This document shows positions 15,880 to 24,992 of a stretch of DNA of 64,000 bases, in pieces. Each line of letters begins with the position of its first letter. Position 1 is the first letter of the stretch. The position numbers and the translations under genes were made by a program. The notes beneath the pieces are model-generated. The model made no database searches. It had not been told where the DNA came from and worked only from the letters and a program-made list of their open reading frames with translations. This DNA is from Maccoyibacter intestinihominis (lineage in GTDB: Bacteria > Bacillota > Clostridia > Lachnospirales > Lachnospiraceae): positions 1 to 64,000 of the forward strand of contig NZ_JBBMEX010000005.1 of assembly GCF_040096355.1 (NCBI RefSeq), read 5' to 3'.

Positions 15880-16902
15880 ATGAGCGAAGAAGTAAAGAAT
15901 ACAGATTATGTGCTGGAAGTCGAAAATCTCCATACATGTTTCCATACAGAGTCAGGAGATGTCAATGCCGTAAACGGATTGTCCATGACCTTAGAAGCAG
16001 GAAAGACGTTAGGAATCGTTGGAGAGTCCGGTTCAGGAAAATCCGTAACCGCATATTCTATCATGCAGATTTTAGCAGAGACAGGAGAGATTACGGAAGG
16101 TTCCGTGAAATATAAGGGTGAGGATATTACAAAGTGGAGTGAAAGAGAACTGCATAATTTCCGCGGTTCTAAGTGTTCTATTATTTTCCAGGACCCGATG
16201 ACCAGTCTGAACCCTGTATTTACTGTAGGAAATCAGTTGTGTGAGGCAATTCTGCTTCATACGGATAAAAATAAAAAAGAAGCAAAAGAAAGAGCGATCG
16301 AAATGCTCACACTCGTAGGAGTGAATGAGCCGGAAAGCCGTATGAAACAATATCCGCATGAGTTATCCGGTGGTATGCGTCAGCGTGTGATGATCGCAAT
16401 GGCATTAGCCTGTGAGCCGGATATTCTGATCGCAGATGAACCGACCACAGCACTTGACGTAACCATTCAGGCACAGATATTAGAACTGATGCAGGATTTA
16501 CAGAAAAAACTTGGAATGGCGATCATCATGGTAACACATGACCTCGGTGTCATCGCAAGTATGTGTGATGAGATCATCGTTATGTATGGTGGTCGTGTCT
16601 GTGAACGTGGAACGGCAGATGATATTTTCTATCGTCCATGTCATGAGTACACCAAGGGACTGTTACGTTCCATTCCGAGAAAAGACAACATGAATGAACG
16701 ATTGGTTCCGATTGGCGGTACGCCGATCAACCTTTTAAATATGCCGAAAGGCTGTGCATTCTGCCCGCGTTGTGAGGCAGCAATGAAGATCTGTTTAGAT
16801 GAAGTACCACAGGAGATTCGCATGAGTGACACACATTTGGCGAGCTGCTGGATGAATGTAAAGAAAATGTATGAAGCACAGGAGGAAAATAAGAATGAGT
16901 GA
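15880..16902 (+). CDS. oppD: Oligopeptide ABC transporter ATP-binding protein (OppD type)
   Basis: The 340-residue ATPase has Walker A GESGSGKS near residues 48-55, signature LSGGMRQR, Walker B ILIADEPTTALD and switch His in THDLG. The C-terminal tail has the four-cysteine cluster GCAFCPRCEAAMKIC found in OppD/DppD proteins, which in relatives can hold an Fe-S cluster. Start ATG 15880 follows AAGGAGATG. The stop overlaps the oppF start region by eight bases, so translation is coupled. Confidence 0.93.
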   Translation: MSEEVKNTDYVLEVENLHTCFHTESGDVNAVNGLSMTLEAGKTLGIVGESGSGKSVTAYSIMQILAETGEITEGSVKYKGEDITKWSERELHNFRGSKCSIIFQDPMTSLNPVFTVGNQLCEAILLHTDKNKKEAKERAIEMLTLVGVNEPESRMKQYPHELSGGMRQRVMIAMALACEPDILIADEPTTALDVTIQAQILELMQDLQKKLGMAIIMVTHDLGVIASMCDEIIVMYGGRVCERGTADDIFYRPCHEYTKGLLRSIPRKDNMNERLVPIGGTPINLLNMPKGCAFCPRCEAAMKICLDEVPQEIRMSDTHLASCWMNVKKMYEAQEENKNE

Positions 16903-17935
16903 GGAAAAGAATCTGCTGGAAGTCAGCCACTTAAAACAGTATTTTCCGGTGCGTAAAGGATTTCACACCATTCCGTTAAAGGCAGTGGATGATATTTCAT
17001 TTGCCATCAAGCCGGGAGAGACTCTTGGATTAGTCGGTGAGTCAGGATGTGGAAAAACCACAGTAGGACGTACACTGCTCCGTCTGTATCAGCCGACAGC
17101 AGGACGTATCGTTTTTGATGGAGATGTTCTGTTCGACAGCGGAGAGCAGTACGATGAAGAAGGAAAGATCATTGTTGATGCAAATGGAAAACCGGTAAAA
17201 AATAAGAGCATTGATGTAGATATGCTTCCATACCGAAAGAAAATGCAGATGGTATTTCAGGATCCATATTCTTCCCTGAATCCGCGAATGACCGTAGAGG
17301 ACATTATCGGAGAACCGCTGGATGTACATAAACTGTATAGCAGCCGTGCAGAGCGAAGAGACAGAATTTTGGAATTGATGGGATATGTAGGATTGAATGC
17401 AGAACATGCAACACGTTATGCACATGAGTTTTCCGGTGGACAGAGGCAGCGTATCGGAATCGCAAGAGCATTAGCAGTAAGACCAAAATTTATCGTCTGT
17501 GATGAGCCGGTATCTGCATTGGATGTATCCATTCAGGCACAGGTTGTCAACATGTTTGAAGATTTACAGAAAAAATTTGGCATGGCATACCTGTTTATTG
17601 CACATGACTTGTTGATTGTTCAGCATATTTCTGATAGAATTGCAGTAATGTATCTTGGAAAAATGATGGAGATCGCTCCTTCCGATGAGCTGAATAACCA
17701 TCCGATCCATCCGTATACACTGAGCCTGCTTTCCGCAGTTCCGATTCCGGATCCGGAAACTGCAAGAAAAAGCCATCGTATCGTATTAGAGGGTGACGTT
17801 CCAAGTCCGTTGAATATGCCAAGCGGATGTCCGTTCCGTACCAGATGTGCGTATGCAACAGAGCAGTGTGCAAAGGAGATGCCACCGTTAACAGACCGAG
17901 GCGGAGAGCATTTTGTAGCATGCTGGAATAAATAA
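16895..17935 (+). CDS. oppF: Oligopeptide ABC transporter ATP-binding protein (OppF type)
   Basis: The 346-residue partner ATPase of OppD. Walker A GESGCGKT, signature FSGGQRQRIG, Walker B FIVCDEPVSALD and IAHDL are in order. An insert after Walker A (about residues 80-110) is common in this subgroup. The C-terminal Pro/Cys-rich tail (CPFRTRCAYATEQC) matches OppF. The ATG at 16895 has AGGAGG ten bases upstream and is preferred over the ATG 24 bases earlier. It overlaps oppD by eight bases. Confidence 0.92.
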   Translation: MSEEKNLLEVSHLKQYFPVRKGFHTIPLKAVDDISFAIKPGETLGLVGESGCGKTTVGRTLLRLYQPTAGRIVFDGDVLFDSGEQYDEEGKIIVDANGKPVKNKSIDVDMLPYRKKMQMVFQDPYSSLNPRMTVEDIIGEPLDVHKLYSSRAERRDRILELMGYVGLNAEHATRYAHEFSGGQRQRIGIARALAVRPKFIVCDEPVSALDVSIQAQVVNMFEDLQKKFGMAYLFIAHDLLIVQHISDRIAVMYLGKMMEIAPSDELNNHPIHPYTLSLLSAVPIPDPETARKSHRIVLEGDVPSPLNMPSGCPFRTRCAYATEQCAKEMPPLTDRGGEHFVACWNK

Positions 17936-18003
17936 TCTGAGCAGGGTTTCTATCTCCACAGTGGAGTGAAACATAAAAAGAAAACAGGAGGGAAAAATTA
18001 GAA

Positions 18004-19713
18004 ATGAAGAAAAGACTTATTTCTACCTTATTGGTGGCAGCCATGGCAGTCAGCCTCGTAGCATGTGGCGGCGGCGACAAAAAGGATGCAGCCAAGAAAT
18101 CTGATTCAGAGTCTAAAAAGAGCACAAACACAGATGTGTTAAACATCAACTTAGCTTCTGAACCAGCGCACCTTGACCCGGCATTAAACAGTTCTGTAGA
18201 TGGCGGATGTTTAGCAGTGAACTCTTTCGTAGGTCTTTATACCTATGACAAAGACGGAAAATTAGTACCGGCATTATCTGACGGTGAGCCGGAGATTTCC
18301 GAAGACAAGACAACTTATACATTTAAGCTGATCAAGTCTAAATGGAGTGACGGAAGCGAGCTGACAGCAAAAGATTTCGCATACAGCTGGAATCGTGCAG
18401 CAGCAGAAGCAACAGCATCAGATTATTCTTATCTGTTCGATGTAATTGACAAAAATGATGATGGTACATTAAAGGTTACAGCTGATGACGATTATACATT
18501 AACCGTACAGCTTGCAAGTCCATGTGCATACTTCTTGGATTTATGTGCATTCCCTACATTCATGCCGGTACCACAGGCATCTGTAGAGGCTGCTGACAAA
18601 GATGGTTCTAATCCTGGAGCTTGGGCTCAGGAAGCAGGATTTGTCTGCAACGGTGCATACACCTTAGACAAATGGAGCCACAACGAGAGCATGGTATATG
18701 TTAAAAATGATAACTACTACGATGCAAAGAATGTAACCATGAAAGAGCTTCACTTCATGTTAAGTGATGATATGACAGCAGTATATGCTGCATACAACAG
18801 CGGTGACTTAGATTTCATCGATGAAGTTCCTACTGATGAGATCGCAAAAGCAAAAGAGAGCGATGAGTTCCATGTAATCGATACTCTTGGAACATACTAT
18901 GTAGCATTCAACGTAAACAGCGAAATGTTCAAAGACAAGACTCCGGAGCAGGCAGCTAAGATGCGTGAAGCAATGAGCCTTATGATCGATCGTAAATACA
19001 TCGTTGAGACTGTAGCTCAGACAGATCAGAAACTGGCTAACTCTTTCATCCCGGCACTTGTAGCTGACGGAAACGGCGGAAAATTCAAGAAAGACGGATA
19101 TTTCGATGCAGAGAAGACAGGCGCAGACAACGCAAAAGAAGCAATCAAGCTTTTAGAGGACTGCGGATATACATTTAAAGACAATGGAGACGGATCTTAC
19201 AAGATTTCTCCTGCACTTACAGTAAACTACATCCTGAATACAATGGACAGCCATCAGAAGATCGCTGAGGCAATCCAGCAGGATTTAGCAGTAATCGGTA
19301 TCGACATGAAGATTTCTTCTGAGGACTGGAACGTATTCTTAGAGGATCGTAAACAGGGTAAATATGACGTTGCCCGTGAAGGTTGGTTATTAGACTATGA
19401 TGATCCGATCAACATGCTTGAGATCTTTACAACAGATTCCGGAAACAATGACCCACAGTTTGGTAAAGATGTAAAATCCTGGGCTCCACAGAACTGGGAT
19501 AAATATGATGAGCTGATCAAACAGATCCGTGTAGAGACAGATTCTGATAAACGTATTGATCTGATGCATCAGGCAGAGGATATGTTAATGGATACATGGG
19601 CAGTTGTACCACTTTATGAATACAACGATATGTACATGGAAAAATCTAACGTATCCGGCGATTATGCAAACCTCTTTGGTATGAAGTACTTCATGTACAC
19701 AACAAAGAAATAA
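18004..19713 (+). CDS. oppA: Oligopeptide-binding lipoprotein (OppA/SBP_bac_5)
   Basis: The 569-residue surface lipoprotein captures peptides for OppBCDF. The signal peptide ends in the lipobox LVAC at residues 18-21, followed by a charged, Asp/Lys/Ser-rich tether. The SBP_bac_5 fold starts with LNINLASEPAHLDPAL and continues with YTFKLIKSKWSDGSELTAKDFAYSW, the family signature near residues 100-130. AGGAGGG lies upstream. A small hairpin (CTCCAC/GTGGAG, about 17954-17967) in the gap after oppF could stabilise a shorter oppA message and raise its level over the membrane parts; that is inference. Confidence 0.92.
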   Translation: MKKRLISTLLVAAMAVSLVACGGGDKKDAAKKSDSESKKSTNTDVLNINLASEPAHLDPALNSSVDGGCLAVNSFVGLYTYDKDGKLVPALSDGEPEISEDKTTYTFKLIKSKWSDGSELTAKDFAYSWNRAAAEATASDYSYLFDVIDKNDDGTLKVTADDDYTLTVQLASPCAYFLDLCAFPTFMPVPQASVEAADKDGSNPGAWAQEAGFVCNGAYTLDKWSHNESMVYVKNDNYYDAKNVTMKELHFMLSDDMTAVYAAYNSGDLDFIDEVPTDEIAKAKESDEFHVIDTLGTYYVAFNVNSEMFKDKTPEQAAKMREAMSLMIDRKYIVETVAQTDQKLANSFIPALVADGNGGKFKKDGYFDAEKTGADNAKEAIKLLEDCGYTFKDNGDGSYKISPALTVNYILNTMDSHQKIAEAIQQDLAVIGIDMKISSEDWNVFLEDRKQGKYDVAREGWLLDYDDPINMLEIFTTDSGNNDPQFGKDVKSWAPQNWDKYDELIKQIRVETDSDKRIDLMHQAEDMLMDTWAVVPLYEYNDMYMEKSNVSGDYANLFGMKYFMYTTKK

Positions 19714-19735
19714 TAGTAGTCGTGTGACGATAAGG

Positions 19736-19771
19736 AAAAGGACTTTGGGAGAATTCCCGAAGTCCTTTTTG
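19736..19771 (+). terminator. Terminator of the opp operon
   Basis: A stem of AAAAGGACTT...GGG with CCC...AAGTCCTTTT, then T. It ends 42 bases before the hairpin repeat element. Confidence 0.88.
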
Positions 19772-19812
19772 TATGGGATAGGGTGTTGGAAGAATAGCTG
19801 AATCATTGTGGG

Positions 19813-19965
19813 GAATTGCCCAAATGAATATTTCAGGTTTCCTTGTGCAGGACATTCCGATGAACCTCTGAATGCAGAAATCGTGTTCGCCAGTGGGCTT
19901 CACGATTTCTTGAGTTTCATCTCCATTGCACAAAAGGAAATCTTCCATATTCATTTGGGCAATTC
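19813..19965. repeat. Structured hairpin element, copy 1
   Basis: The outer arms 19813-19831 and 19947-19965 are perfect 19-base inverted repeats. Inside, TTTCC..GTGCA pairs with TGCAC..GGAAA, GATGAA with TTCATC, and AGAAATCGTG (19876-19885) with CACGATTTCT (19901-19910). The central loop TTCGCCAGTGG is identical in copy 2 at 46439-46657, but the arms are not, although each copy pairs with itself. It codes for nothing convincing on either strand and I do not recognise a described RNA or insertion sequence. Confidence 0.75.
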
Positions 19966-20075
19966 ATTTACAGTGTGAATGGGGATTAAAATTAGTCAAA
20001 TATAAAACGGATATAAACATTGGTTATGGGTACCATACCAGGGAGTTATGGACTGTGAAAAAATGCGGAAAATTG

Positions 20076-20099
20076 CACGAATTTCCTTGAATTTTCGTG
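20076..20099. promoter_or_regulatory. Operator-like palindrome upstream of livJ
   Basis: CACGAA at 20076-20081 and TTCGTG at 20094-20099 flank an A/T-rich centre and end ten bases before the livJ -35 box. The regulator is unknown. Confidence 0.35.
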
Positions 20100-20109
20100 A
20101 AAAAGTGTA

Positions 20110-20138
20110 TTGACAGAATCGTTTAGATGGCATAAGAT
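20110..20138 (+). promoter_or_regulatory. Promoter of livJ
   Basis: TTGACA at 20110-20115, 17 bases, TAAGAT at 20133-20138. Confidence 0.8.
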
Positions 20139-20178
20139 TTTTGTTAAGAAATGTCAAGAGAACAAGGAGGAATTTATT

Positions 20179-21330
20179 ATGAAAAAGGCAGTAAGTATCT
20201 TTTTGGTACTCGCTATGGCAGTTGGATGTTTTGCCGGATGCGGTTCTAAAGAAGCAAAGAAAGATGCAGACAAATTCTATATCGGAGGTATCGGACCTAC
20301 TACCGGTGATGCAGCAATTTACGGAACAGCAGTTATGAACGGAGCACAGATCGCTGTTGATGAGATCAATGAAGCAGGCGGCATCAATGGAAAGAAGATT
20401 GAGTTCAACTTCCAGGATGACCAGAGTGATGCAGAGAAATCCGTTAATGCATACAATACCTTAAAAGACTGGGGTATGCAGGTACTTATGGGAACCGTTA
20501 CAACAACACCATGTGTTGCAGTAGCAGATAAGACAGCACAGGATAACATGTTTGAGGTTACACCATCCGCATCTTCTACAGATGTTATTGCCGGTGAGAA
20601 TGTATTCCAGGTATGTTTTACAGACCCGAACCAGGGAACAAAATCTGCACAGTATATCGGTGAGAACAAGTTAGCAAAGAAAGTTGCAGTCATCTACAAC
20701 AGCTCTGATGTATATTCATCAGGTATTGAAGCAAAATTCATTGAAGAAGCAAAGAACCAGGGACTTGAAGTAGTAGCAGAAGAAGCATTTACAGCAGATT
20801 CTAAGACAGACTTCTCCACACAGTTAAAGAAAGCTCAGGACGGAGGAGCAGAATTAGTATTCCTTCCAATCTACTACACAGAAGCATCTATCATTTTAAC
20901 GCAGGCAGATCAGATGGGTTATCAGCCAAAATTCTTCGGATGTGATGGTTTAGACGGACTGTTAGCAGTTAAGAACTTTGATACAAAACTTGCAGAAGGC
21001 GTAATGCTCTTAACACCATTCGCAGCAGATGCAACAGATGATTTAACAAAGAAATTCGTAAAAGAGTACAAAGACAAATATGACGAAGTACCAAACCAGT
21101 TCGCAGCAGACGCTTACGATGCAATCTATGCGATCAAAGCAGCTATGGAAGAAGCAAAAGTAACACCTGATATGAGCGTAACCGATATGGGAGATGCATT
21201 AAAGAGTGCAATGACAAAAGTTACCATCGATGGTTTAACAGGTGATAAGATGTCATGGTCTGACAGCGGTGAAGTAAACAAAGATCCAAAAGCAGTCGTA
21301 ATTGAGAATGGTGAATATGTAGGAATGTAA
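20179..21330 (+). CDS. livJ: Branched-chain amino-acid ABC transporter binding lipoprotein (LivJ type)
   Basis: The 383-residue lipoprotein has a lipobox ending in Cys (CFAGC) near residue 19. The periplasmic-binding-protein type I fold begins FYIGGIGPTTGDAAIYG and includes GAQIAVDEINEAGGINGKKIE, the Peripla_BP_6 hallmark for Leu/Ile/Val binders. AAGGAGG is seven bases before ATG 20179; the longer frame starting at 20110 overlaps the promoter and is rejected. A terminator separates it from livH, so binding protein and membrane parts are made from different promoters. Confidence 0.92.
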   Translation: MKKAVSIFLVLAMAVGCFAGCGSKEAKKDADKFYIGGIGPTTGDAAIYGTAVMNGAQIAVDEINEAGGINGKKIEFNFQDDQSDAEKSVNAYNTLKDWGMQVLMGTVTTTPCVAVADKTAQDNMFEVTPSASSTDVIAGENVFQVCFTDPNQGTKSAQYIGENKLAKKVAVIYNSSDVYSSGIEAKFIEEAKNQGLEVVAEEAFTADSKTDFSTQLKKAQDGGAELVFLPIYYTEASIILTQADQMGYQPKFFGCDGLDGLLAVKNFDTKLAEGVMLLTPFAADATDDLTKKFVKEYKDKYDEVPNQFAADAYDAIYAIKAAMEEAKVTPDMSVTDMGDALKSAMTKVTIDGLTGDKMSWSDSGEVNKDPKAVVIENGEYVGM

Positions 21331-21355
21331 ATTCCGGATTTCAAAAAGACCAATG

Positions 21356-21388
21356 GTGGGGGATGCCGTAAGGCACCCCCTTTGTTGC
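21356..21388 (+). terminator. Terminator of livJ
   Basis: GGGGGATGCC pairs with GGCACCCCC around a GTAA tetraloop, followed by TTTGTTG. Confidence 0.85.
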
Positions 21389-21405
21389 TTTTTCTGAAAA
21401 GACTG

Positions 21406-21414
21406 TGTTATAAT
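21406..21414 (+). promoter_or_regulatory. Extended -10 promoter of livHMGF
   Basis: TGTTATAAT, an extended -10 box, with only a weak -35 (TTGCTT at 21385-21390). Transcription would start near 21421. Confidence 0.6.
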
Positions 21415-21427
21415 AAGACGTTACCAC

Positions 21428-21479
21428 ATAAAAGTAATGATACAAGATAGAACCGTCTGCTTTGTATCATTACTTTTAT
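21428..21479 (+). promoter_or_regulatory. Perfect 18-bp hairpin at the 5' end of the livH leader
   Basis: 21428-21445 and 21462-21479 are exact inverted repeats around a 16-base loop. No T-tract follows, so it is not a terminator. Being at the expected 5' end, it may protect or control the mRNA. Confidence 0.65.
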
Positions 21480-21535
21480 CAAAGAGTTTGTTATGGAAAA
21501 CGCAAGAAAAAAATAAGAAAGCAAGAGGTGTCCAT

Positions 21536-22417
21536 ATGAGTTTTATATCGTATTTGATTAACGGCATCAGTTTGGGCAGTATTTATGCAATTATCGCACT
21601 TGGTTATACGATGGTGTATGGAATTGCAAAAATGTTGAACTTTGCCCATGGTGATGTCATCATGATTGGATGTTATGTAGTATTTACCATGATGAGTGGT
21701 ATGGGAATGCCGGCATTGCCGAGCGTGATCGCAGCGACAGCAATCTGTACGGTATTAGGTGTCGTGATTGAGAAGATCGCATATAAACCGTTGCGAAAAG
21801 CAACACCGTTAGCGGTTCTGATCACAGCAATCGGTGTCAGCTATCTGCTTCAGAATATCGCATTGCTGATATTCGGTGCAGATACAAAATCCTTTACTTC
21901 TGTAGTATCACTTCCGGCACTGAAATTAGCCGGTGGAAGTCTGGTAATTTCAGGAGTAACAGTTGTAGCAGTTGCAGCCTGCATCATTATTATGATCGCA
22001 TTGATGCTTTTTATCAAAAAATCCAAAGCAGGTCAGGCAATGTTAGCTGTATCGGAGGATAAAGATGCAGCACAGTTAATGGGAGTAAATGTCAACGGAA
22101 CGATTTCTTTAACATTTGCGATCGGTTCCGGTTTGGCAGCCATTGCAGGTGTACTGCTCTGCTCTGCATATCCGACACTGACTCCATATACAGGAGCAAT
22201 GCCTGGTATTAAAGCATTTACCGCAGCAGTATTCGGAGGAATCGGTTCTATTCCGGGAGCATTTATCGGAGGAATCCTGTTAGGTGTCATTGAAATCCTT
22301 GGAAGAGCCTATGTATCTTCCCAGCTTTCCGATGCGATCGTGTTTGCCGTATTGATTATTGTTCTGCTTGTAAAACCTACCGGTATTTTAGGTAAGGCAG
22401 TAAATGAGAAAGTGTAG
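21536..22417 (+). CDS. livH: Branched-chain amino-acid ABC permease (LivH type)
   Basis: A 293-residue membrane protein with about eight spans. The N-terminus INGISLGSIYAIIALGYTMVYGIAKMLNFAHGD is the LivH signature. A second conserved block SEDKDAAQLMGVNVN lies near residue 180. I chose ATG 21536, with AGAGGTG upstream; the 33 extra upstream codons lie in the hairpin leader. It is followed directly by livM. Confidence 0.92.
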   Translation: MSFISYLINGISLGSIYAIIALGYTMVYGIAKMLNFAHGDVIMIGCYVVFTMMSGMGMPALPSVIAATAICTVLGVVIEKIAYKPLRKATPLAVLITAIGVSYLLQNIALLIFGADTKSFTSVVSLPALKLAGGSLVISGVTVVAVAACIIIMIALMLFIKKSKAGQAMLAVSEDKDAAQLMGVNVNGTISLTFAIGSGLAAIAGVLLCSAYPTLTPYTGAMPGIKAFTAAVFGGIGSIPGAFIGGILLGVIEILGRAYVSSQLSDAIVFAVLIIVLLVKPTGILGKAVNEKV

Positions 22418-22426
22418 GTGGGCAGG

Positions 22427-23500
22427 ATGAAAAGTAAAATGAATTTTAAGACAATGAAGAAATCTTCAAAGGATGCATTTATTACATATGCAATGGTGGT
22501 AATTGTCTATCTGATCATTCAGGCAATGGTCATGAGTGGTTCCATGTCCAGTCTGATGCAGGGAATGTTAGTACCGCTGTGTACCTATTCTATTGTAGCG
22601 ATCGGATTGAATCTCTGTGTCGGCTACTTAGGAGAATTGAGTCTGGGTCATGCAGGATTTATGTGTGTCGGAGCATTTTCCAGTGCATTTTTCACAAAAT
22701 GTATGGAGGATTCATCCATGAACCCGACCGTTCGTTTTATCATTGCATTATTGATCGGAATCGTGTTTGCAGCATTTTTCGGATTCCTGATCGGAATTCC
22801 GGTATTGCGTCTGCGTGGTGACTATTTAGCAATCGTAACACTGGCGTTTGGTGAAATTATTAAAAACGTTATGAACGTACTTTATGTAGGACGTGATTCA
22901 AAAGGATTTCATTTTTCCATTAAGGATGCAACAGCATTAAACATGGATACAGACGGTGAACTGATCGTTAATGGTGCAAAAGGAATTACCGGAACACCAC
23001 ACCAGTCCACATTTACCATCGGTGTGATCTTGATCATTCTCTCTTTGATCGTTGTATACAATCTGGTAAATTCCAGAAGCGGACGTGCGATCATGGCAAT
23101 CCGTGATAACCGTATTGCAGCAGAATCGGTTGGAATCAATGTAACCAAATTTAAACTGATGAGTTTTACAATTTCAGCAGCCATTGCAGGAGCCGGCGGT
23201 GTGCTCTATGCACATAACCTGTCAACACTGACAGCGCTTCCGGCAAACTTCGGATACAATATGTCCATTATGATCCTGGTATTCGTGGTACTTGGAGGAA
23301 TCGGAAACATCAGAGGTTCTATCATTGCAGCAGTGATCTTAACCTTATTACCGGAGTTATTGAGAGGACTGAGCGATTACCGTATGTTGATTTACTCTGT
23401 TCTGTTGATCGCAATGATGCTTTTTAACTGGGCACCGGGAGCAAGAGTGTTCAGAGAACGCATGAAGAGCAAATTAAAAAAGACAAAGGAGGAAGCATAA
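22427..23500 (+). CDS. livM: Branched-chain amino-acid ABC permease (LivM type)
   Basis: The second permease, 357 residues, with a basic N-terminus and about nine spans. GYLGELSLGHAGFMCVGAF and the loop NRIAAESVGINVTKFKLMSFTISAAIAGAGGVLYA are typical of LivM. AGGTGG lies six bases before ATG 22427; GTG 22418 is an alternative start directly after the livH stop. Confidence 0.9.
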   Translation: MKSKMNFKTMKKSSKDAFITYAMVVIVYLIIQAMVMSGSMSSLMQGMLVPLCTYSIVAIGLNLCVGYLGELSLGHAGFMCVGAFSSAFFTKCMEDSSMNPTVRFIIALLIGIVFAAFFGFLIGIPVLRLRGDYLAIVTLAFGEIIKNVMNVLYVGRDSKGFHFSIKDATALNMDTDGELIVNGAKGITGTPHQSTFTIGVILIILSLIVVYNLVNSRSGRAIMAIRDNRIAAESVGINVTKFKLMSFTISAAIAGAGGVLYAHNLSTLTALPANFGYNMSIMILVFVVLGGIGNIRGSIIAAVILTLLPELLRGLSDYRMLIYSVLLIAMMLFNWAPGARVFRERMKSKLKKTKEEA

Positions 23501-23501
23501 G

Positions 23502-24260
23502 ATGGCATTATTAGAAGTAAAAAGTCTTGGAATCTCCTTTGGAGGACTTCGGGCAGTAGATGATTTTAATCTGAAAATAGAAAAAGGTCAGTTGTACGGT
23601 TTGATCGGACCAAACGGTGCCGGCAAGACCACGGTATTCAATATGCTGACCGGTGTATACAAACCAACCGATGGAAGTATTTTCCTAGATGGAGAAAATA
23701 TCACAGGTAAAAAGACGATCGATATCAACAAACATGGAATCGCAAGAACGTTCCAGAATATCCGTCTGTTCCATCAGCAGAGCGTCATTGATAATGTAAA
23801 AATCGGACTTCACAATGAGCATACTTATTCCACACTCAGCGGAATCCTGCGTCTGCCGTCCTATCGTAAGACGGAAAAAATAATGAATGAGAAGGCAATG
23901 GAGCTGCTAGAGGTTTTTGACCTTCAGGATGAAGCAGATATCCTTGCTTCCAACCTGCCTTATGGAAAACAGCGAAAATTAGAGATTGCAAGAGCATTAG
24001 CCACAGACCCGAAACTATTATTGTTAGATGAACCGGCAGCCGGAATGAATCCGAATGAGACAAAAGAATTGATGGAAACGATTCGTTTTGTGAGAGATAA
24101 GTTCGATATGACCGTACTTTTGATTGAACATGACATGAAGCTGGTTTCCGGTATCTGTGAGGAACTGACGGTACTCAACTTCGGACAGGTGCTTGCACAG
24201 GGAAAAACCAGTGATGTACTGAATAACCCGGAAGTTATCAAGGCATATCTGGGAGAATAG
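23502..24260 (+). CDS. livG: Branched-chain amino-acid ABC ATP-binding protein (LivG type)
   Basis: A 252-residue ATPase with Walker A GPNGAGKT near residues 37-44, a LivG-type insertion (NIRLFHQQSVIDNV), signature LPYGKQRKLEIARAL in place of LSGGQ, and Walker B LLLLDEPAAGMNP. The degenerate signature is normal for LivG. AAGGAGG precedes the ATG, which starts two bases after livM. Confidence 0.93.
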   Translation: MALLEVKSLGISFGGLRAVDDFNLKIEKGQLYGLIGPNGAGKTTVFNMLTGVYKPTDGSIFLDGENITGKKTIDINKHGIARTFQNIRLFHQQSVIDNVKIGLHNEHTYSTLSGILRLPSYRKTEKIMNEKAMELLEVFDLQDEADILASNLPYGKQRKLEIARALATDPKLLLLDEPAAGMNPNETKELMETIRFVRDKFDMTVLLIEHDMKLVSGICEELTVLNFGQVLAQGKTSDVLNNPEVIKAYLGE

Positions 24261-24273
24261 GAGGAAATTTGAA

Positions 24274-24984
24274 ATGTCAATGCTTGAAGTAAAAAATTTA
24301 GAAGTATATTATGGAGTGATTCAGGCAATCAAGGGAATTTCCTTCCATGTAGAAGAGGGGGAAGTCATTGCACTGATCGGAGCAAACGGAGCCGGAAAGA
24401 CGACGACATTGCAGACCATTACAGGAATGCTGAATGCAAAAGCAGGAAGCATTCAGTTTGAAGGAACGGAGCTTACAAAGATTCCGGGACATAAGATCGT
24501 ATCCATGGGAATGGCACACGTTCCGGAAGGAAGACGTGTATTTGCACAGTTGTCCGTGTTAGAGAACTTAAAGCTCGGAGCTTATACCAGAAAAGATAAG
24601 ACCGAGATCGAAGAGAGTTTAAAGCGGGTATACAAGAGCTTCCCACGTTTGGAGGAAAGAAAGAACCAGTTAGCAGGAACTCTTTCCGGTGGTGAGCAGC
24701 AGATGCTTGCCATGGGACGTGCGTTAATGAGTAAACCGAGAATTGTGTTGATGGATGAACCGTCCATGGGATTGTCACCGATTTTTGTAGAAGAGATTTT
24801 TAACATCATCAAAGAGATTTCAGCAGAAGGTACGACTGTCTTACTGGTAGAGCAGAATGCGAAAAAAGCACTTTCCATTGCAGACCGTGCATATGTACTT
24901 GAGACAGGAAAGATCGTACTTGAGGGAGATGCAAAAGATCTTTTGAATGATGAATCCATTAAAAAAGCATATTTAGGAGAGTAG
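24274..24984 (+). CDS. livF: Branched-chain amino-acid ABC ATP-binding protein (LivF type)
   Basis: A 236-residue partner ATPase with Walker A GANGAGKT, the LivF block HVPEGRRVFAQLSVLENL, signature LSGGEQQMLAMGRAL and Walker B IVLMDEPSMGLSP. It completes the LivHMGF transporter. It is followed nine bases later by the kinase-like gene, so that pair is probably co-transcribed with the transporter. Confidence 0.93.
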   Translation: MSMLEVKNLEVYYGVIQAIKGISFHVEEGEVIALIGANGAGKTTTLQTITGMLNAKAGSIQFEGTELTKIPGHKIVSMGMAHVPEGRRVFAQLSVLENLKLGAYTRKDKTEIEESLKRVYKSFPRLEERKNQLAGTLSGGEQQMLAMGRALMSKPRIVLMDEPSMGLSPIFVEEIFNIIKEISAEGTTVLLVEQNAKKALSIADRAYVLETGKIVLEGDAKDLLNDESIKKAYLGE

Positions 24985-24992
24985 GTGTTTGT

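Noticed and set aside
20085..20100. CodY box before livJ
   Set aside because: AATTTTCGTGAAAAA has about five mismatches to AATTTTCWGAAAATT.
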